A stretch of DNA of 64,000 bases from an uncultured Lachnospiraceae bacterium (lineage in GTDB: Bacteria > Bacillota > Clostridia > Lachnospirales > Lachnospiraceae), in NCBI GenBank assembly GCA_947648875.1, contig CANSPM010000006.1:1-64000 (forward strand), given 5' to 3'. Below, piece by piece: positions 1 through 8,744 of the stretch. How positions within the stretch are numbered: position 1 is the stretch's first letter; every line of letters begins with the position of its first letter. The translations under genes were made by a program, and so were the position numbers. The notes under the pieces are model-generated. The model did not search any database and had not been told where the DNA came from. It saw only the letters and a list, made by a program, of their open reading frames with translations.

Positions 1-55
1 AGTAGAAGGACAGGGAATGGGCTTTTGGACACGGGTTCGACTCCCGTCTACTCCA
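1..55 (+). ncRNA. ssrA: tmRNA (ssrA), 3' end only
   Basis: The window opens inside the 3' tRNA-like domain of transfer-messenger RNA, which rescues stalled ribosomes. A T-arm is visible (stem ACGGG/CCCGT around the loop TTCGACT), followed by the acceptor strand CTACTCC and discriminator A at 55. The upstream TTTTGGACACGGGTTCGACT matches the conserved tmRNA tail, and there is no anticodon arm in the place a normal tRNA would have one. CCA is not encoded. The 5' part, including the tag reading frame, lies outside the window. A tRNA is the alternative but is less likely. Confidence 0.72.
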
Positions 56-112
56 CTCTTACGGCGACATGACCGGAGTCGAACCCGCAGGTTCTGACTC
101 CCGTCTACTCCA
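39..112 (+). repeat. Duplicated tmRNA tail, att-like direct repeat
   Basis: GACTCCCGTCTACTCCA occurs at 39-55 (end of the tmRNA) and again, identical over 17 nt, at 96-112. Allowing one extra T, the match extends back through GGTTC. Between the copies, 75-87 (GGAGTCGAACCCG) is the exact reverse complement of 32-44 in the T-arm. The 3' end of ssrA is a well-known integration site for phages and islands, so a second copy of the tail just downstream looks like an attachment-site scar. No integrase is visible in the window. Confidence 0.55.
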
Positions 113-170
113 GGATGACCGTTTTTCAAGGCGTGGTTATCAGGGGTGGAACACGGAAAACAGGCGAAAG

Positions 171-238
171 TATGCCAGGTTAAGCGGCTTTTACCAGCCG
201 CCCTTAACCTGGCATATTTAAACGGAACGGTTTTTTTT
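171..238 (+). terminator. Strong hairpin, probable terminator after ssrA
   Basis: A perfect 13-bp stem (TATGCCAGGTTAA / TTAACCTGGCATA, 171-183 and 204-216) encloses a further 5-bp GCGGC/GCCGC stem. A run of eight T residues follows at 231-238, about 14 nt past the stem, so the layout is not a textbook terminator. The rest of 113-470 holds no credible gene. Confidence 0.5.
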
Positions 239-319
239 AAAAAAGAAGAATTTTGTCAAATTGCATAGATCTGTAGAATGTGTGCATGAAAAACTGTTAT
301 GTTGCCATTTACATCAAAG

Positions 320-353
320 TTCACAATTATAAAACATAATATATAATTGTGAA
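320..353. repeat. Inverted repeat upstream of the peptide-transporter promoter
   Basis: TTCACAATTATA at 320-331 pairs perfectly with TATAATTGTGAA at 342-353 across a 10-nt AT-rich loop. It lies about 115 nt upstream of the -35 box of the following operon. It could be an operator for an unknown regulator or simply an RNA hairpin; nothing in the sequence decides between these. Confidence 0.4.
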
Positions 354-469
354 TTCTGTATGCCCGCGAAAATGCGGACCGACACAATTTGGCAAATAGT
401 TACAATGCGGCAAAAAGCGCTGATTCCGGCTTGATACAGCACTCCAATGCGGAAAAAAGACAAAAAGAC

Positions 470-498
470 TTGACAATTAAAAAAGTGTTCATTATACT
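470..498 (+). promoter_or_regulatory. Sigma-A promoter of the peptide-transporter operon
   Basis: TTGACA (470-475) and TATACT (493-498) are separated by exactly 17 bp, a near-consensus housekeeping promoter. Transcription would start near 505, leaving a leader of about 145 nt before the solute-binding protein gene. Confidence 0.8.
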
Positions 499-651
499 AA
501 ATGCATAAATTGCATGCGTTGTTGATTGTATACAGGTATCCAGAGACGGATGCAGGTATTTACGCTGTTTTCCATAAGTGGTTTCACCTTATGAATTTAG
601 TGCAATAAAGTAACAAAGTATGCAAGGAAAAAATATAGGGAGGAAAAAGAG

Positions 652-2970
652 ATGAAAAAGAAATTGTTGACATTGCTGCTGACAGCTACCATGACGGTTT
701 CCATGGCTGCCTGTGGCAATAATAACAATGAAAACCAAGGTAGCTCGACACCCGGTACTGAAAGCCAGACCCCCAGTACCGAAAGCCAGGCCTCCGGCAA
801 TGAGAGCCAGACCCCCAGCTCTGACAGCGGCAGCAATGAGAACGCGCCGATCGAGGATACCACATCGCTTATGGCTGATCTGAATAAGCAGGCGGATGTG
901 GATGTGGCTGCTCACGACGAAAAGTCCGAAGAGATCTACAACACTGTCTTCGGCGAGTTTCAGACTGCCTATGATGAGGCGCTGGCCGAGACCAACGTGA
1001 GCATGCGTCTGGCCAAGATGGCTATCGCGGAGGCAAAGCTCCTGGAGGCCGGGGCCGTTACGCCTTATGCGAATGATGCCGGCAACTATGCCATCAGCGC
1101 CATTGTGCCGCACACGATTCCCGCTGTCGAGTGGGGATTTGATGGCGAGACCCGCGGCTTCAGCAATCTGCTGATTGCCGATCGCCTGCTGACTCCGGAG
1201 GAGCGCACGGAACTCACAACCAAGTGGAGCGAACTGGTAGGAACCGGTACATGGGAGGAATATGCCGTGCAGTGGGCCGCGGACAACGGCATCACTTTGG
1301 CGGACAGCTATACCCTGGGTTCCGATACCAATGACGAGCCTACCACCTGGGATTATCTGTCTTCTTCCAAGACTGCTGACGGCCAGACCCTTTCCGCTAC
1401 CTGGGACGGTCTGCTGCGCTATGACTCCGAGAACATCCAGCAGCCTGCTCTTGCCGAGAGCTATGAGATCTCAGACGATAACCTGACATACACCTTCCAT
1501 CTGCGCAAGGGAGTGAAGTGGGTTACTTATCAGGGCACGGAAGTGGCTGAACTGAAAGCCGACGATTTTGTGGCGGCCATGCAGCACATCGGCGATACTC
1601 CGTCAGGCGGCCTGTATGCCGTGGTTTCCTGTATTGAGAATCTGGCGGCCTATGCCACAGGCGAGATTACCGATTTCTCCGAGGTTGGCGTCAAGGCCCT
1701 TGATGACTATACTGTTCAGTACACATTGAGCGAGCCTACTCCGTGGTTTTTATCTGTAGTCGGATATTCCGCGATGGCTCCTCTGTGCCGCAGTTACTAT
1801 GAGTCTCAGGGAGGAAAATTCGGCGAGGAGTTTGATCCCACAGCCGCCGATTATACTTTCGGCTCCGACGCGCAGCACATCGTTTACTGTGGGCCTTATC
1901 TGGTGAGCAACTATACTTATCAGAATACCATCGTGCTTACGGCAAACCCCAGCTATTACAATGCGGATAAGGTCCGCATCAAGACCGTTACCTTTAAGTT
2001 CAATGACGGAACGGATGAGCTGTTCTCCTGGAACAATTATATGAACGGCACTTTCAACGCCGGTCTGGGACTGGGCGCCTCTGCGCTGGAGCAGGCCAAG
2101 GCTACTGCCGTACCCGATGATCCTGACGGCAAGAACTACTTTGAAAAGTATGCATACGTTGTCTCCGAAAGTGCGATCTCTTACCTGAATTTTGTAAACC
2201 TGAACCGTTACGCTTACGCCAACTACAATGACGAAACCCAGGTAAAGTCCGCAAAGACACAGCTGCAGGCTGAACGCAGCCAGGCCGCCATGATGAATCA
2301 GAATTTCCGTCTGGCGGTGGCGCTGGCCAATGACCGCGGCACGGTGAACGCTCTCAGCAGGGGTGAGGATCTGAGATATGCCCGTCTGACCAATTCCTAT
2401 GTGCCGGGCAGTTTCATCAGCGTCTCCGAGGAGATTACGGTTGACATTAACGGCACTGCCACCACCTATCCCGTTGGCACCTATTACGGGGAGATCCTGC
2501 AGGATCAGATTACGGCCGACGGCTATCCCATGCAGGTCTGGGATCCCAGCGGTGCTGACGGTGCGGGCTCCAGCCTTGGATTTGACGGCTGGTATCTGCC
2601 TGAGGAGGCTGTAAAATATCTGGAGAAGGCGATTGAAGAGCTTGCCGCGGAGGGCGTTGAGATCAGCGAGACCAACCCTATTTATCTGGATATGCTTTAT
2701 CAGGACTACAGCACCATCGGTTCTGCCATGAATCAGGCTCAGAAGAAGACCATTGAGGAGATTCTTGGCGGTAAGGTAGTTATCAATCTGGTTCCCTGCG
2801 TATCTGATGACAACAGGTCCTATGCCGGATATTACGGAGAGTATGGGTATCAGATGAACTATGATTACGGCGGAAGTACCGGTTGGGGTCCCGATTACGG
2901 TGATGCCCAGACCTATCTGGATACTCTGATGTCTGGTGGTTATATGTGCTTTGCCATGGGACTTTGGTAA
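652..2970 (+). CDS. Oligopeptide-type ABC transporter substrate-binding lipoprotein
   Basis: Extracellular lipid-anchored receptor that captures peptides (or a similar solute) for the permease encoded downstream. The N-terminus MKKKLLTLLLTATMTVSMAAC is a lipoprotein signal with the lipobox Cys at residue 21. A low-complexity Ser/Thr/Asn/Gln linker with TESQ/NESQ repeats follows to about residue 65. Residues of roughly 65-225 form an extra N-terminal segment, and the SBP_bac_5 (OppA/DppA) domain runs from about 230 to the end (ALAESYEISDDNLTYTFHLRKGVKW is typical). At 772 residues it is well above the usual 530-650. The RBS GGGAGG sits 8-9 nt before the ATG. It is the first and probably most highly expressed gene of the operon, because a hairpin separates it from the permease genes. 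The substrate cannot be read from sequence. Confidence 0.9.
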   Translation: MKKKLLTLLLTATMTVSMAACGNNNNENQGSSTPGTESQTPSTESQASGNESQTPSSDSGSNENAPIEDTTSLMADLNKQADVDVAAHDEKSEEIYNTVFGEFQTAYDEALAETNVSMRLAKMAIAEAKLLEAGAVTPYANDAGNYAISAIVPHTIPAVEWGFDGETRGFSNLLIADRLLTPEERTELTTKWSELVGTGTWEEYAVQWAADNGITLADSYTLGSDTNDEPTTWDYLSSSKTADGQTLSATWDGLLRYDSENIQQPALAESYEISDDNLTYTFHLRKGVKWVTYQGTEVAELKADDFVAAMQHIGDTPSGGLYAVVSCIENLAAYATGEITDFSEVGVKALDDYTVQYTLSEPTPWFLSVVGYSAMAPLCRSYYESQGGKFGEEFDPTAADYTFGSDAQHIVYCGPYLVSNYTYQNTIVLTANPSYYNADKVRIKTVTFKFNDGTDELFSWNNYMNGTFNAGLGLGASALEQAKATAVPDDPDGKNYFEKYAYVVSESAISYLNFVNLNRYAYANYNDETQVKSAKTQLQAERSQAAMMNQNFRLAVALANDRGTVNALSRGEDLRYARLTNSYVPGSFISVSEEITVDINGTATTYPVGTYYGEILQDQITADGYPMQVWDPSGADGAGSSLGFDGWYLPEEAVKYLEKAIEELAAEGVEISETNPIYLDMLYQDYSTIGSAMNQAQKKTIEEILGGKVVINLVPCVSDDNRSYAGYYGEYGYQMNYDYGGSTGWGPDYGDAQTYLDTLMSGGYMCFAMGLW

Positions 2971-3020
2971 GAAGACGGGTGTTAGAATCCTCAGAACAGT
3001 TTTTCTTTTATAACAGATGG

Positions 3021-3056
3021 GGGGCGAGGGAGTCCTCGCCCCTCTTGTGTTGTTTT
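3021..3056 (+). terminator. Intercistronic terminator/attenuator after the binding-protein gene
   Basis: GGGGCGAGG (3021-3029) pairs with CCTCGCCCC (3034-3042), followed by the T-rich TCTTGTGTTGTTTTC. Its place between the receptor gene and the first permease gene suggests partial termination, which would give excess binding protein over membrane components, as in many binding-protein-dependent transporters. Confidence 0.65.
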
Positions 3057-3093
3057 CATTTTCATCCATTATTGTGAGAGAGTTGGATTACTT

Positions 3094-4674
3094 ATGGGAA
3101 GATATGTGTTAAAGAGATTGCTGCATGGAATCGTATCCATCATTCTGGTGGTTTTTATTGTCATGCTGCTGGTTTACGGACTGATGAACCGTGACCTTGT
3201 GTTTGCCAAGGATGCAAACTTTGGCAAACAGACCAACAATAACAGACGTACTTATATGCTTCAGCAGTGGGAACTGTTCGGTTATTACGACTATGTCCCC
3301 TACGCTGATTATATGTTGATGCTTCGGCAGGAGGGAGAGATTGATGAGGAGACCCGGGCCGAGGCAGTAAAGCTTGGACGTGACGCGGACGGAAGCAAGG
3401 ATTCCGAACTCGCGGCACAGTATATCGAACAATTTACAGAATATTATGAGTCGAAAGGCTATACGGTGGAGCGTCTGGGCGCTGTGCTGTCCAGAGGCAA
3501 AATTGCCCCCGGCGGTCAGCCCGCGCTGTTTGCCTATAAGGATAATTCCCTGCTGGAACGGCTCTGGACATATTTTACCGGCCTCATTCAGGTGGACAAC
3601 ATTCATTATGTGCCGGAATGCAATGACATCGGAGAGAGAGGTCTCACTTTTACGCTCTATGATCCGTTGTATGGCGGCGATAAGTTTTCTCCCGCGATTA
3701 TGGGCAACGGGACCAAACATAAGTATCTTCTTTATTTTGACAACAGATTTCCCTATATCCATCAGAACCTGGCTACCGTCAATCTGGGCGTCAGTTTTTC
3801 CATCAGCCGGGGGGTGGATGTATTCACTACCATGACGCAGAGCCAGGGTTCCTGGGTGCAGTCCGCAATCACCTATCCCACAGGATTAAGTGAGATGAGC
3901 GCCGATGATCTGCACACGGCTACCTATATCGCTGGGTCCAGGGATACCAGTGAGATGCTCCAGGCCCGTTTTACGGATGATTATACCAGTGTTATGACGG
4001 TGAGAGGCAGTTATTCCCGCTTGGGCTATTCGTTCCTGATCGGTATCATTGCCTCCATAGTGACTTACGTTTTGGGACTGCCCATTGGCGTGTTGATGGC
4101 GCGTTTCAAGGAGGGGCTTTTTGACAAGATTGGCACGGTGTATATCATGTTTATCTCCGCTGTCCCGTCCCTGGCCTATATTTTCCTGTTCCGGGGCATT
4201 GGCAGCGCCATGGGGCTGCCGACGATGTTCGACATGGATAACGTGAAAAAGGCCATGTATTTGTTGCCCATTGTTTCGCTTGCGCTTCCCTCGGTGGCCA
4301 GTATGATGAAATGGATGCGTCGGTACATGATTGATCAGATGAATTCCGACTATGTGAAATTCGCCAGATCCGGCGGTATGTCGGAGACGGAGATCTTTTT
4401 CAAGCATGTGATGAAGGTTGCCGCTATTCCCATTGTGCAGGGCATTCCCGGCACACTCCTGTTTGCCATGACGGGAGCGCTCATCACGGAACGTGTCTAT
4501 CTGGTTCCCGGTGCGGGCGGGCTGCTCATTGATGCCATCAATCAGTATGACAACTCGGTAATTGTAGGCGTGACGTTGTTTTACGCGGTCCTGTCGGTTT
4601 TGGCGCTGATTCTGGGCGATGTGATGATGGCCATGGTGGACCCCAGAATTTCCTTTACGAATAAAGCGAGGTGA
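3094..4674 (+). CDS. Peptide ABC transporter permease, OppB/DppB-like, with large extracytoplasmic insertion
   Basis: First membrane subunit of the transporter. MGRYVLKRLLHGIVSIILVVFIVMLLVYGL is a typical OppB-family first membrane helix. The remaining helices and the permease domain begin near residue 310 (SRLGYSFLIGIIASIVTYVLGLPIGVLMARF). The cytoplasmic coupling (EAA-like) loop is around MNSDYVKFARSGGMSETEIFFKHVMK, and GALITERVYLVPGAGGLLIDAI is conserved near the C-terminus. The segment of roughly 270 residues between helix 1 and helix 2 is much longer than the 60-90 residues normal in this family and should face outside. Total length is 526 residues against the usual 305-340. The stop codon is followed within a few bases by the next permease gene. 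Confidence 0.9.
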   Translation: MGRYVLKRLLHGIVSIILVVFIVMLLVYGLMNRDLVFAKDANFGKQTNNNRRTYMLQQWELFGYYDYVPYADYMLMLRQEGEIDEETRAEAVKLGRDADGSKDSELAAQYIEQFTEYYESKGYTVERLGAVLSRGKIAPGGQPALFAYKDNSLLERLWTYFTGLIQVDNIHYVPECNDIGERGLTFTLYDPLYGGDKFSPAIMGNGTKHKYLLYFDNRFPYIHQNLATVNLGVSFSISRGVDVFTTMTQSQGSWVQSAITYPTGLSEMSADDLHTATYIAGSRDTSEMLQARFTDDYTSVMTVRGSYSRLGYSFLIGIIASIVTYVLGLPIGVLMARFKEGLFDKIGTVYIMFISAVPSLAYIFLFRGIGSAMGLPTMFDMDNVKKAMYLLPIVSLALPSVASMMKWMRRYMIDQMNSDYVKFARSGGMSETEIFFKHVMKVAAIPIVQGIPGTLLFAMTGALITERVYLVPGAGGLLIDAINQYDNSVIVGVTLFYAVLSVLALILGDVMMAMVDPRISFTNKAR

Positions 4675-4679
4675 GAGGC

Positions 4680-5660
4680 GTGGAAGATTTCAGTAAAAAG
4701 TATAATATGCCGGACGCGGAGCTTTTTGCTCCTGTCAATCATGATGATCTTGCTTCCGAGAAGATCACCGCGCCCAGGTATTCCTATTGGAAATCCGTAT
4801 TCCGCGTGTTCTTCCGGAATCGGGTCAATATTGTCGTTCTTTCGCTGCTGGCTGTTTTGGTTGTGTTCGCGTTTATCTATCCCGTTATCATCGGCTATGA
4901 TCCTGAGGTGAATCCTTACATGAATCTGACCGATATGGCCGCGCAGCATCTGAATCCCAAGAAAGCCATCGAACATTTTGGATTCAGTATCAAGTGGATT
5001 TTCGGTACCAGCGGGCAGGGGGCGTCTACTTTTGACTCCATCTGGCATGGTTCGCGCCTGTCCATCATGCTGGCTGTGGTCTGTGCCGCCATCAACATGA
5101 CTATTGGCATTATTCTGGGCGCTGTCTGGGGCTTTTCCCGGAAAGTGGATATTGTCATGAACGAGGTATACAATGTGCTGGGCAATATTCCCATGACCCT
5201 GCTGATCTCCGTTATGGTGCTGGTTTTCTCTCCCAGTTTCTGGACGCTGGTCTTTGCCATGACGGTAATCGGATGGCTGGGCATGGCCTACTATATACGT
5301 ACGCGGGTTATTATTATTCGAGATCATGAGTATAACCTGGCGTCGAGATGCCTGGGTACCAATATTTTTAAGATTGCCACCAAGAACATTTTGCCGTTTA
5401 TGACTTCTGTCATTGTGCTGGAGATTGCCAGCGCCATTCCGGGTTATATATCCTATGAGGTGTTCCTGAGCTATATTGGACTGGGTATCAACGAGGCAAC
5501 CCTGGGCCGTCTGATTCAGGAGGCTCAGAACGCCATGTCAACACCCGGCTGGGGGTGGGAGTTCTGGTCTCCTGTGGCGGTAGCGTCTGTCATCACCGTG
5601 GTTCTGTATGTCGTCGGTCAGAATCTGGGCGACGCGTCTGACCCCAGAACGCATATGTAA
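4680..5660 (+). CDS. Peptide ABC transporter permease, OppC/DppC-like
   Basis: Second membrane subunit. After a cytoplasmic N-terminus comes the first helix (VNIVVLSLLAVLVVFAFIYPVIIGYDPE), characteristic of OppC with its N-terminal helix-1 domain. The permease domain follows with FGTSGQGASTFDSIWHGSRLSIMLAVV (a variant of the family's GTDxxGRDxxSR motif) and the coupling loop NLASRCLGTNIFKIATKNILP. I chose the GTG at 4680 because AGGTGA lies 5 nt upstream; the ORF track's GTG at 4671 would overlap the previous stop codon and has no obvious RBS. The length of 326 residues is close to normal, so this is the least modified subunit of the operon. Confidence 0.9.
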   Translation: MEDFSKKYNMPDAELFAPVNHDDLASEKITAPRYSYWKSVFRVFFRNRVNIVVLSLLAVLVVFAFIYPVIIGYDPEVNPYMNLTDMAAQHLNPKKAIEHFGFSIKWIFGTSGQGASTFDSIWHGSRLSIMLAVVCAAINMTIGIILGAVWGFSRKVDIVMNEVYNVLGNIPMTLLISVMVLVFSPSFWTLVFAMTVIGWLGMAYYIRTRVIIIRDHEYNLASRCLGTNIFKIATKNILPFMTSVIVLEIASAIPGYISYEVFLSYIGLGINEATLGRLIQEAQNAMSTPGWGWEFWSPVAVASVITVVLYVVGQNLGDASDPRTHM

Positions 5661-5673
5661 GGAGGACACAGCA

Positions 5674-7431
5674 ATGGAAGACAAGAAAGTACTGCTCTCT
5701 GTTCGCGATCTCCATGTTAAGTTCCGTGTCCGCGGCAGAGTGTTGACCGCAATCCGCGGTATTGACCTCGATATTTATGAAAATGAATCTATCGCCATTG
5801 TAGGTGAGTCAGGCTCCGGCAAGTCCGTCTTTACCAAAACTTTTGCGGGAATGCTGGATTCCAACGGATTTATCTCTGAAGGGCGTCTCATATTTTCCGA
5901 TGACGAACTGGCCGATACCCATGTCCGCATCGGCTCTGTGGCACAGAATTTCATCAGACATGCAAGGGCCAGGCTGGACGAGTATTCCAGATACGAGTTC
6001 GGAGCCGGGACCTGGCAGGCCATGGAAAAGCTGAAAACTGAGCGGGAGGAACGCATGGGACTTTCCCACCAGGAGCAGGAGGCCGCTGACAAGGCGCTGA
6101 AAAGTCTTGTGGATGAGCGAATCAGTGTCTTTAATCTGAAACAGACTCTGGATTCCAGAAATCAGAAGCAGGAGATCCGGGAAGCCACCGCAAAAATGAA
6201 GGAATACGACCGGAAGATCAAGGAGCTTAAAGCGGCTAACGCCCAGAAAGCCAGAGCCCATAAGGCCGCCGCTTCCAGCGACACGGCTTATCAGAGTGAA
6301 TATGAGAAGGAAATGGCCAAGCTCAAAACCCGCTACGCGAAAGAGATCACGGGCGCGCCTGATAAAAAGACGCTGGAGCGCAATGAGATTCTTGCGAAGG
6401 AGATCTATCTTTCTATTGGCCGCTACGGCTTCAGCAAGCGCCTGCAATTGATGAACGGTCTTCTGAAAGCCTTTAAGAAAGCAATGATAATGGGTGTGGA
6501 TCTGGATGACGAGGCGCAGAGAAACAAGGTGTTTGACACTGTGGCTTTTCGTGTGAAATACCTGGATGAAACACCGCGGGAGCTTCATGGTACCTGCATT
6601 TTGAATCTTGCCAATGTGAAATTTGCCGGCGACTGGAACCAGATTCGCGGACGGCGTATCGCTACGGTGTTCCAGGACCCCATGACCAGCTTAAATCCCA
6701 TTGTTACCATCGGGAAACAGATTACCTCCGTTATTGTGCGCCATCAGGGCTGTTCGGAGGCGGAGGCCAGACGCCGTGCCATCGAACTCATGCACAAGGT
6801 GGGGATTCCCAAGGCGGAGAGCAGATTTGACGATTATCCGTTCCAGTATTCCGGCGGTATGCGGCAGCGGATCGTTATTGCCATTGCCCTTTCCTGTCAG
6901 CCGAAAATTCTGATCTGTGACGAGCCTACTACGGCTCTGGATGTGACCATACAGGCGCAGATCCTGAAGCTCATCAAGGATTTGCAGAGAGAGTTCGGGT
7001 ATACCATTGTATTTATTACCCATGATTTGGGTGTTGTAGCCAATATTGCGGACCGTGTGGCGGTGCTGTATGCCGGGCAGGTGATCGAACTGGGCAATGT
7101 GGATGAGGTTTTCTATGATCCGCGTCATCCCTACACCTGGGCATTGCTTTCCAGCCTTCCACAGCTTGCGCAGAGCGGCAGCAAGCTCTATTCCATTACC
7201 GGTACGCCGCCGTCTCTCTACAACAGCATTACCGGGGATGCCTTTGCGCCCCGTAATCCGTTCTGCCTGAAAATTGATACGCTGGAAGAACCGCCGATGT
7301 TTCAGATAACGGACACCCATTATGCGAAGACCTGGCTGCTTGATCCAAGAGCGCCGAAGATTGATAAACCTGAAAGCATTCAGGATATTCACGAGAAGAT
7401 TCTGGACGCTTACAACGTGGAAGAAGTATGA
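5674..7431 (+). CDS. Peptide ABC transporter ATPase, OppD-like, with ~230-residue insertion
   Basis: Cytoplasmic ATPase subunit. Walker A GESGSGKS is at about residues 44-51, the Q-loop [11 protein letters not shown] near 333, the signature YSGGMRQRI near 391, Walker [13 protein letters not shown] near 411 and the H-loop THD near 449, followed by the oligopeptide-transporter C-terminal region. In ordinary OppD the Q-loop falls near residue 100. Here a charged, probably coiled-coil insertion of about 230 residues (rich in Lys, Glu and Ala, e.g. [26 protein letters not shown]) separates Walker A from the Q-loop. The reading frame is intact through it. Start: ATG 5674 with GGAGGACACAGC upstream; the ORF track's earlier start overlaps oppC. 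The gene overlaps the next ATPase ORF start by 4 nt. Confidence 0.9.
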   Translation: MEDKKVLLSVRDLHVKFRVRGRVLTAIRGIDLDIYENESIAIVGESGSGKSVFTKTFAGMLDSNGFISEGRLIFSDDELADTHVRIGSVAQNFIRHARARLDEYSRYEFGAGTWQAMEKLKTEREERMGLSHQEQEAADKALKSLVDERISVFNLKQTLDSRNQKQEIREATAKMKEYDRKIKELKAANAQKARAHKAAASSDTAYQSEYEKEMAKLKTRYAKEITGAPDKKTLERNEILAKEIYLSIGRYGFSKRLQLMNGLLKAFKKAMIMGVDLDDEAQRNKVFDTVAFRVKYLDETPRELHGTCILNLANVKFAGDWNQIRGRRIATVFQDPMTSLNPIVTIGKQITSVIVRHQGCSEAEARRRAIELMHKVGIPKAESRFDDYPFQYSGGMRQRIVIAIALSCQPKILICDEPTTALDVTIQAQILKLIKDLQREFGYTIVFITHDLGVVANIADRVAVLYAGQVIELGNVDEVFYDPRHPYTWALLSSLPQLAQSGSKLYSITGTPPSLYNSITGDAFAPRNPFCLKIDTLEEPPMFQITDTHYAKTWLLDPRAPKIDKPESIQDIHEKILDAYNVEEV

Positions 7432-7448
7432 GAGAGGAGGCGAACAGG

Positions 7449-8744
7449 TTGAGTAAGATGACGAAAAAAAGCCTCCTTGGCGATTGTCCGGTGGATGCAG
7501 AGGGCAGAGAGATTCTGCTGAGTCTGAAAAATGTGGACATTACTTTCGGTAAGGGTGAAAATGCCGTCCGTGCTGTCACTGATGCGTCCTTTGACATTTA
7601 CAGGGGGGAAACTTTCTCACTGGTAGGGGAATCCGGTTCCGGAAAAACCACCATTGGCCGGGCAGTGATCAGAGTCAATCCGCTGGCCGCCGGTGAGATA
7701 GATTACCGGGGAGTGAGGATTTCCGGTAAAATTCCCCATGCGTTGGACAGGGAAGTGATCAGGAACATCCAGATGGTGTTTCAGGACCCGGCCGCGTCCT
7801 TAAACGAGAGGGCCACGGTTGACTATATTATCTCCGAGGGGCTCTATAATTTCCATCTGTTTGAGAATGAAGCCGACAGAGTCCGTAAAGTGGAGAAGAT
7901 GATTGCAGAGGTCGGTCTGCTGCCCGAGCATCTGACCCGTTATCCGCATGAGTTTTCAGGCGGGCAAAGACAGCGGATCGGCATTGCCCGCGCGATGGTT
8001 ATGGAGCCTGAACTGGTGGTGGCAGATGAGCCTATTTCCGCCCTGGATGTGTCTATCCGCGCCCAGGTGCTGAATCTGATGAAGAAATTTCAGCAGGAAA
8101 AGCATCTGACTTATCTGTTTATCGCGCATGATTTGTCCGTGGTACGCTTTATTTCCGACAGAATCGGAGTGATTTACAAGGGACGGATCGTTGAAATAGC
8201 CTCCGCGGAGGAGCTTTTCAATTTCCCGCTCCATCCGTATACGCATTCGCTGATCTCCGCGATTCCTATTCCGGACCCGCAGCTTGAGAAGAATAAGGTG
8301 CTGTATACTTATGATCCTTCTATTCATGATTATTCCGTGGATAAGCCGGAGTTTGTGGATATCGGACATGATCACTGGGTTTATGGCAATAAGGAGGAGA
8401 TTGAAAAATACAGGACTTTGCGGGAAAAGAATGAGCCGGTGAGGGCTATCACCATTACTTTCGATCCGGAGAAGCTAAAGGCTTCCGCGGAGGAGAAAGA
8501 GGCGCAGGACGCGGCTGCGGAAACGCAGTTTCTGGAGGCTCCGGTGCATGATACCGGCAACAGATTGTATGCCATAGCATCCTTTTTCCTGCCAATTTTA
8601 GGGTTGATCGTAGGCTTTGTTTTCAGACATTTTCATTATATACGCAACTATAAAATGTGCAAAAAGGGTGCTGTTGCGGGATTGCTTGTGCTGGGTGTCA
8701 TTGTGCTTATTTTCCTGTTGCTGCTTCTGCTGGCGGTTATTTAG
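7449..8744 (+). CDS. Peptide ABC transporter ATPase, OppF-like, with C-terminal membrane hairpin
   Basis: Second ATPase subunit. Walker A GESGSGKT is near residue 60, Q-loop [16 protein letters not shown], signature FSGGQRQRI near 168, Walker [13 protein letters not shown] near 188 and H-loop AHD. After the normal OppF end there is a linker rich in Glu/Ala and then two hydrophobic stretches ([20 protein letters not shown] and [25 protein letters not shown]) at about residues 372-431, which resemble a DUF4190-like two-helix module and would tether this subunit to the membrane. That is not typical of OppF. Start: TTG 7449 has AGGAGG 8 nt upstream; ATG 7428 (overlapping the previous stop) and ATG 7458 are alternatives. 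Confidence 0.88.
   Translation: MSKMTKKSLLGDCPVDAEGREILLSLKNVDITFGKGENAVRAVTDASFDIYRGETFSLVGESGSGKTTIGRAVIRVNPLAAGEIDYRGVRISGKIPHALDREVIRNIQMVFQDPAASLNERATVDYIISEGLYNFHLFENEADRVRKVEKMIAEVGLLPEHLTRYPHEFSGGQRQRIGIARAMVMEPELVVADEPISALDVSIRAQVLNLMKKFQQEKHLTYLFIAHDLSVVRFISDRIGVIYKGRIVEIASAEELFNFPLHPYTHSLISAIPIPDPQLEKNKVLYTYDPSIHDYSVDKPEFVDIGHDHWVYGNKEEIEKYRTLREKNEPVRAITITFDPEKLKASAEEKEAQDAAAETQFLEAPVHDTGNRLYAIASFFLPILGLIVGFVFRHFHYIRNYKMCKKGAVAGLLVLGVIVLIFLLLLLLAVI

Noticed and set aside
61-112. A second tRNA or tmRNA-like gene
   Set aside because: It contains the acceptor-like tail and an inverted T-arm fragment but no complete cloverleaf.
1750-3069. Minus-strand ORF of 439 codons across the binding-protein gene
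   Set aside because: It is antisense to a clear SBP gene, lacks an RBS and shows no recognisable domain. The ORF at 29109-30284 antisense to der and that at 59164-60258 antisense to mutS are rejected for the same reason.
5674-7431. Intein or intron in the OppD-like gene
   Set aside because: The inserted segment has no intein splice-junction motifs or homing-endonuclease signatures and stays in frame as charged helical sequence.
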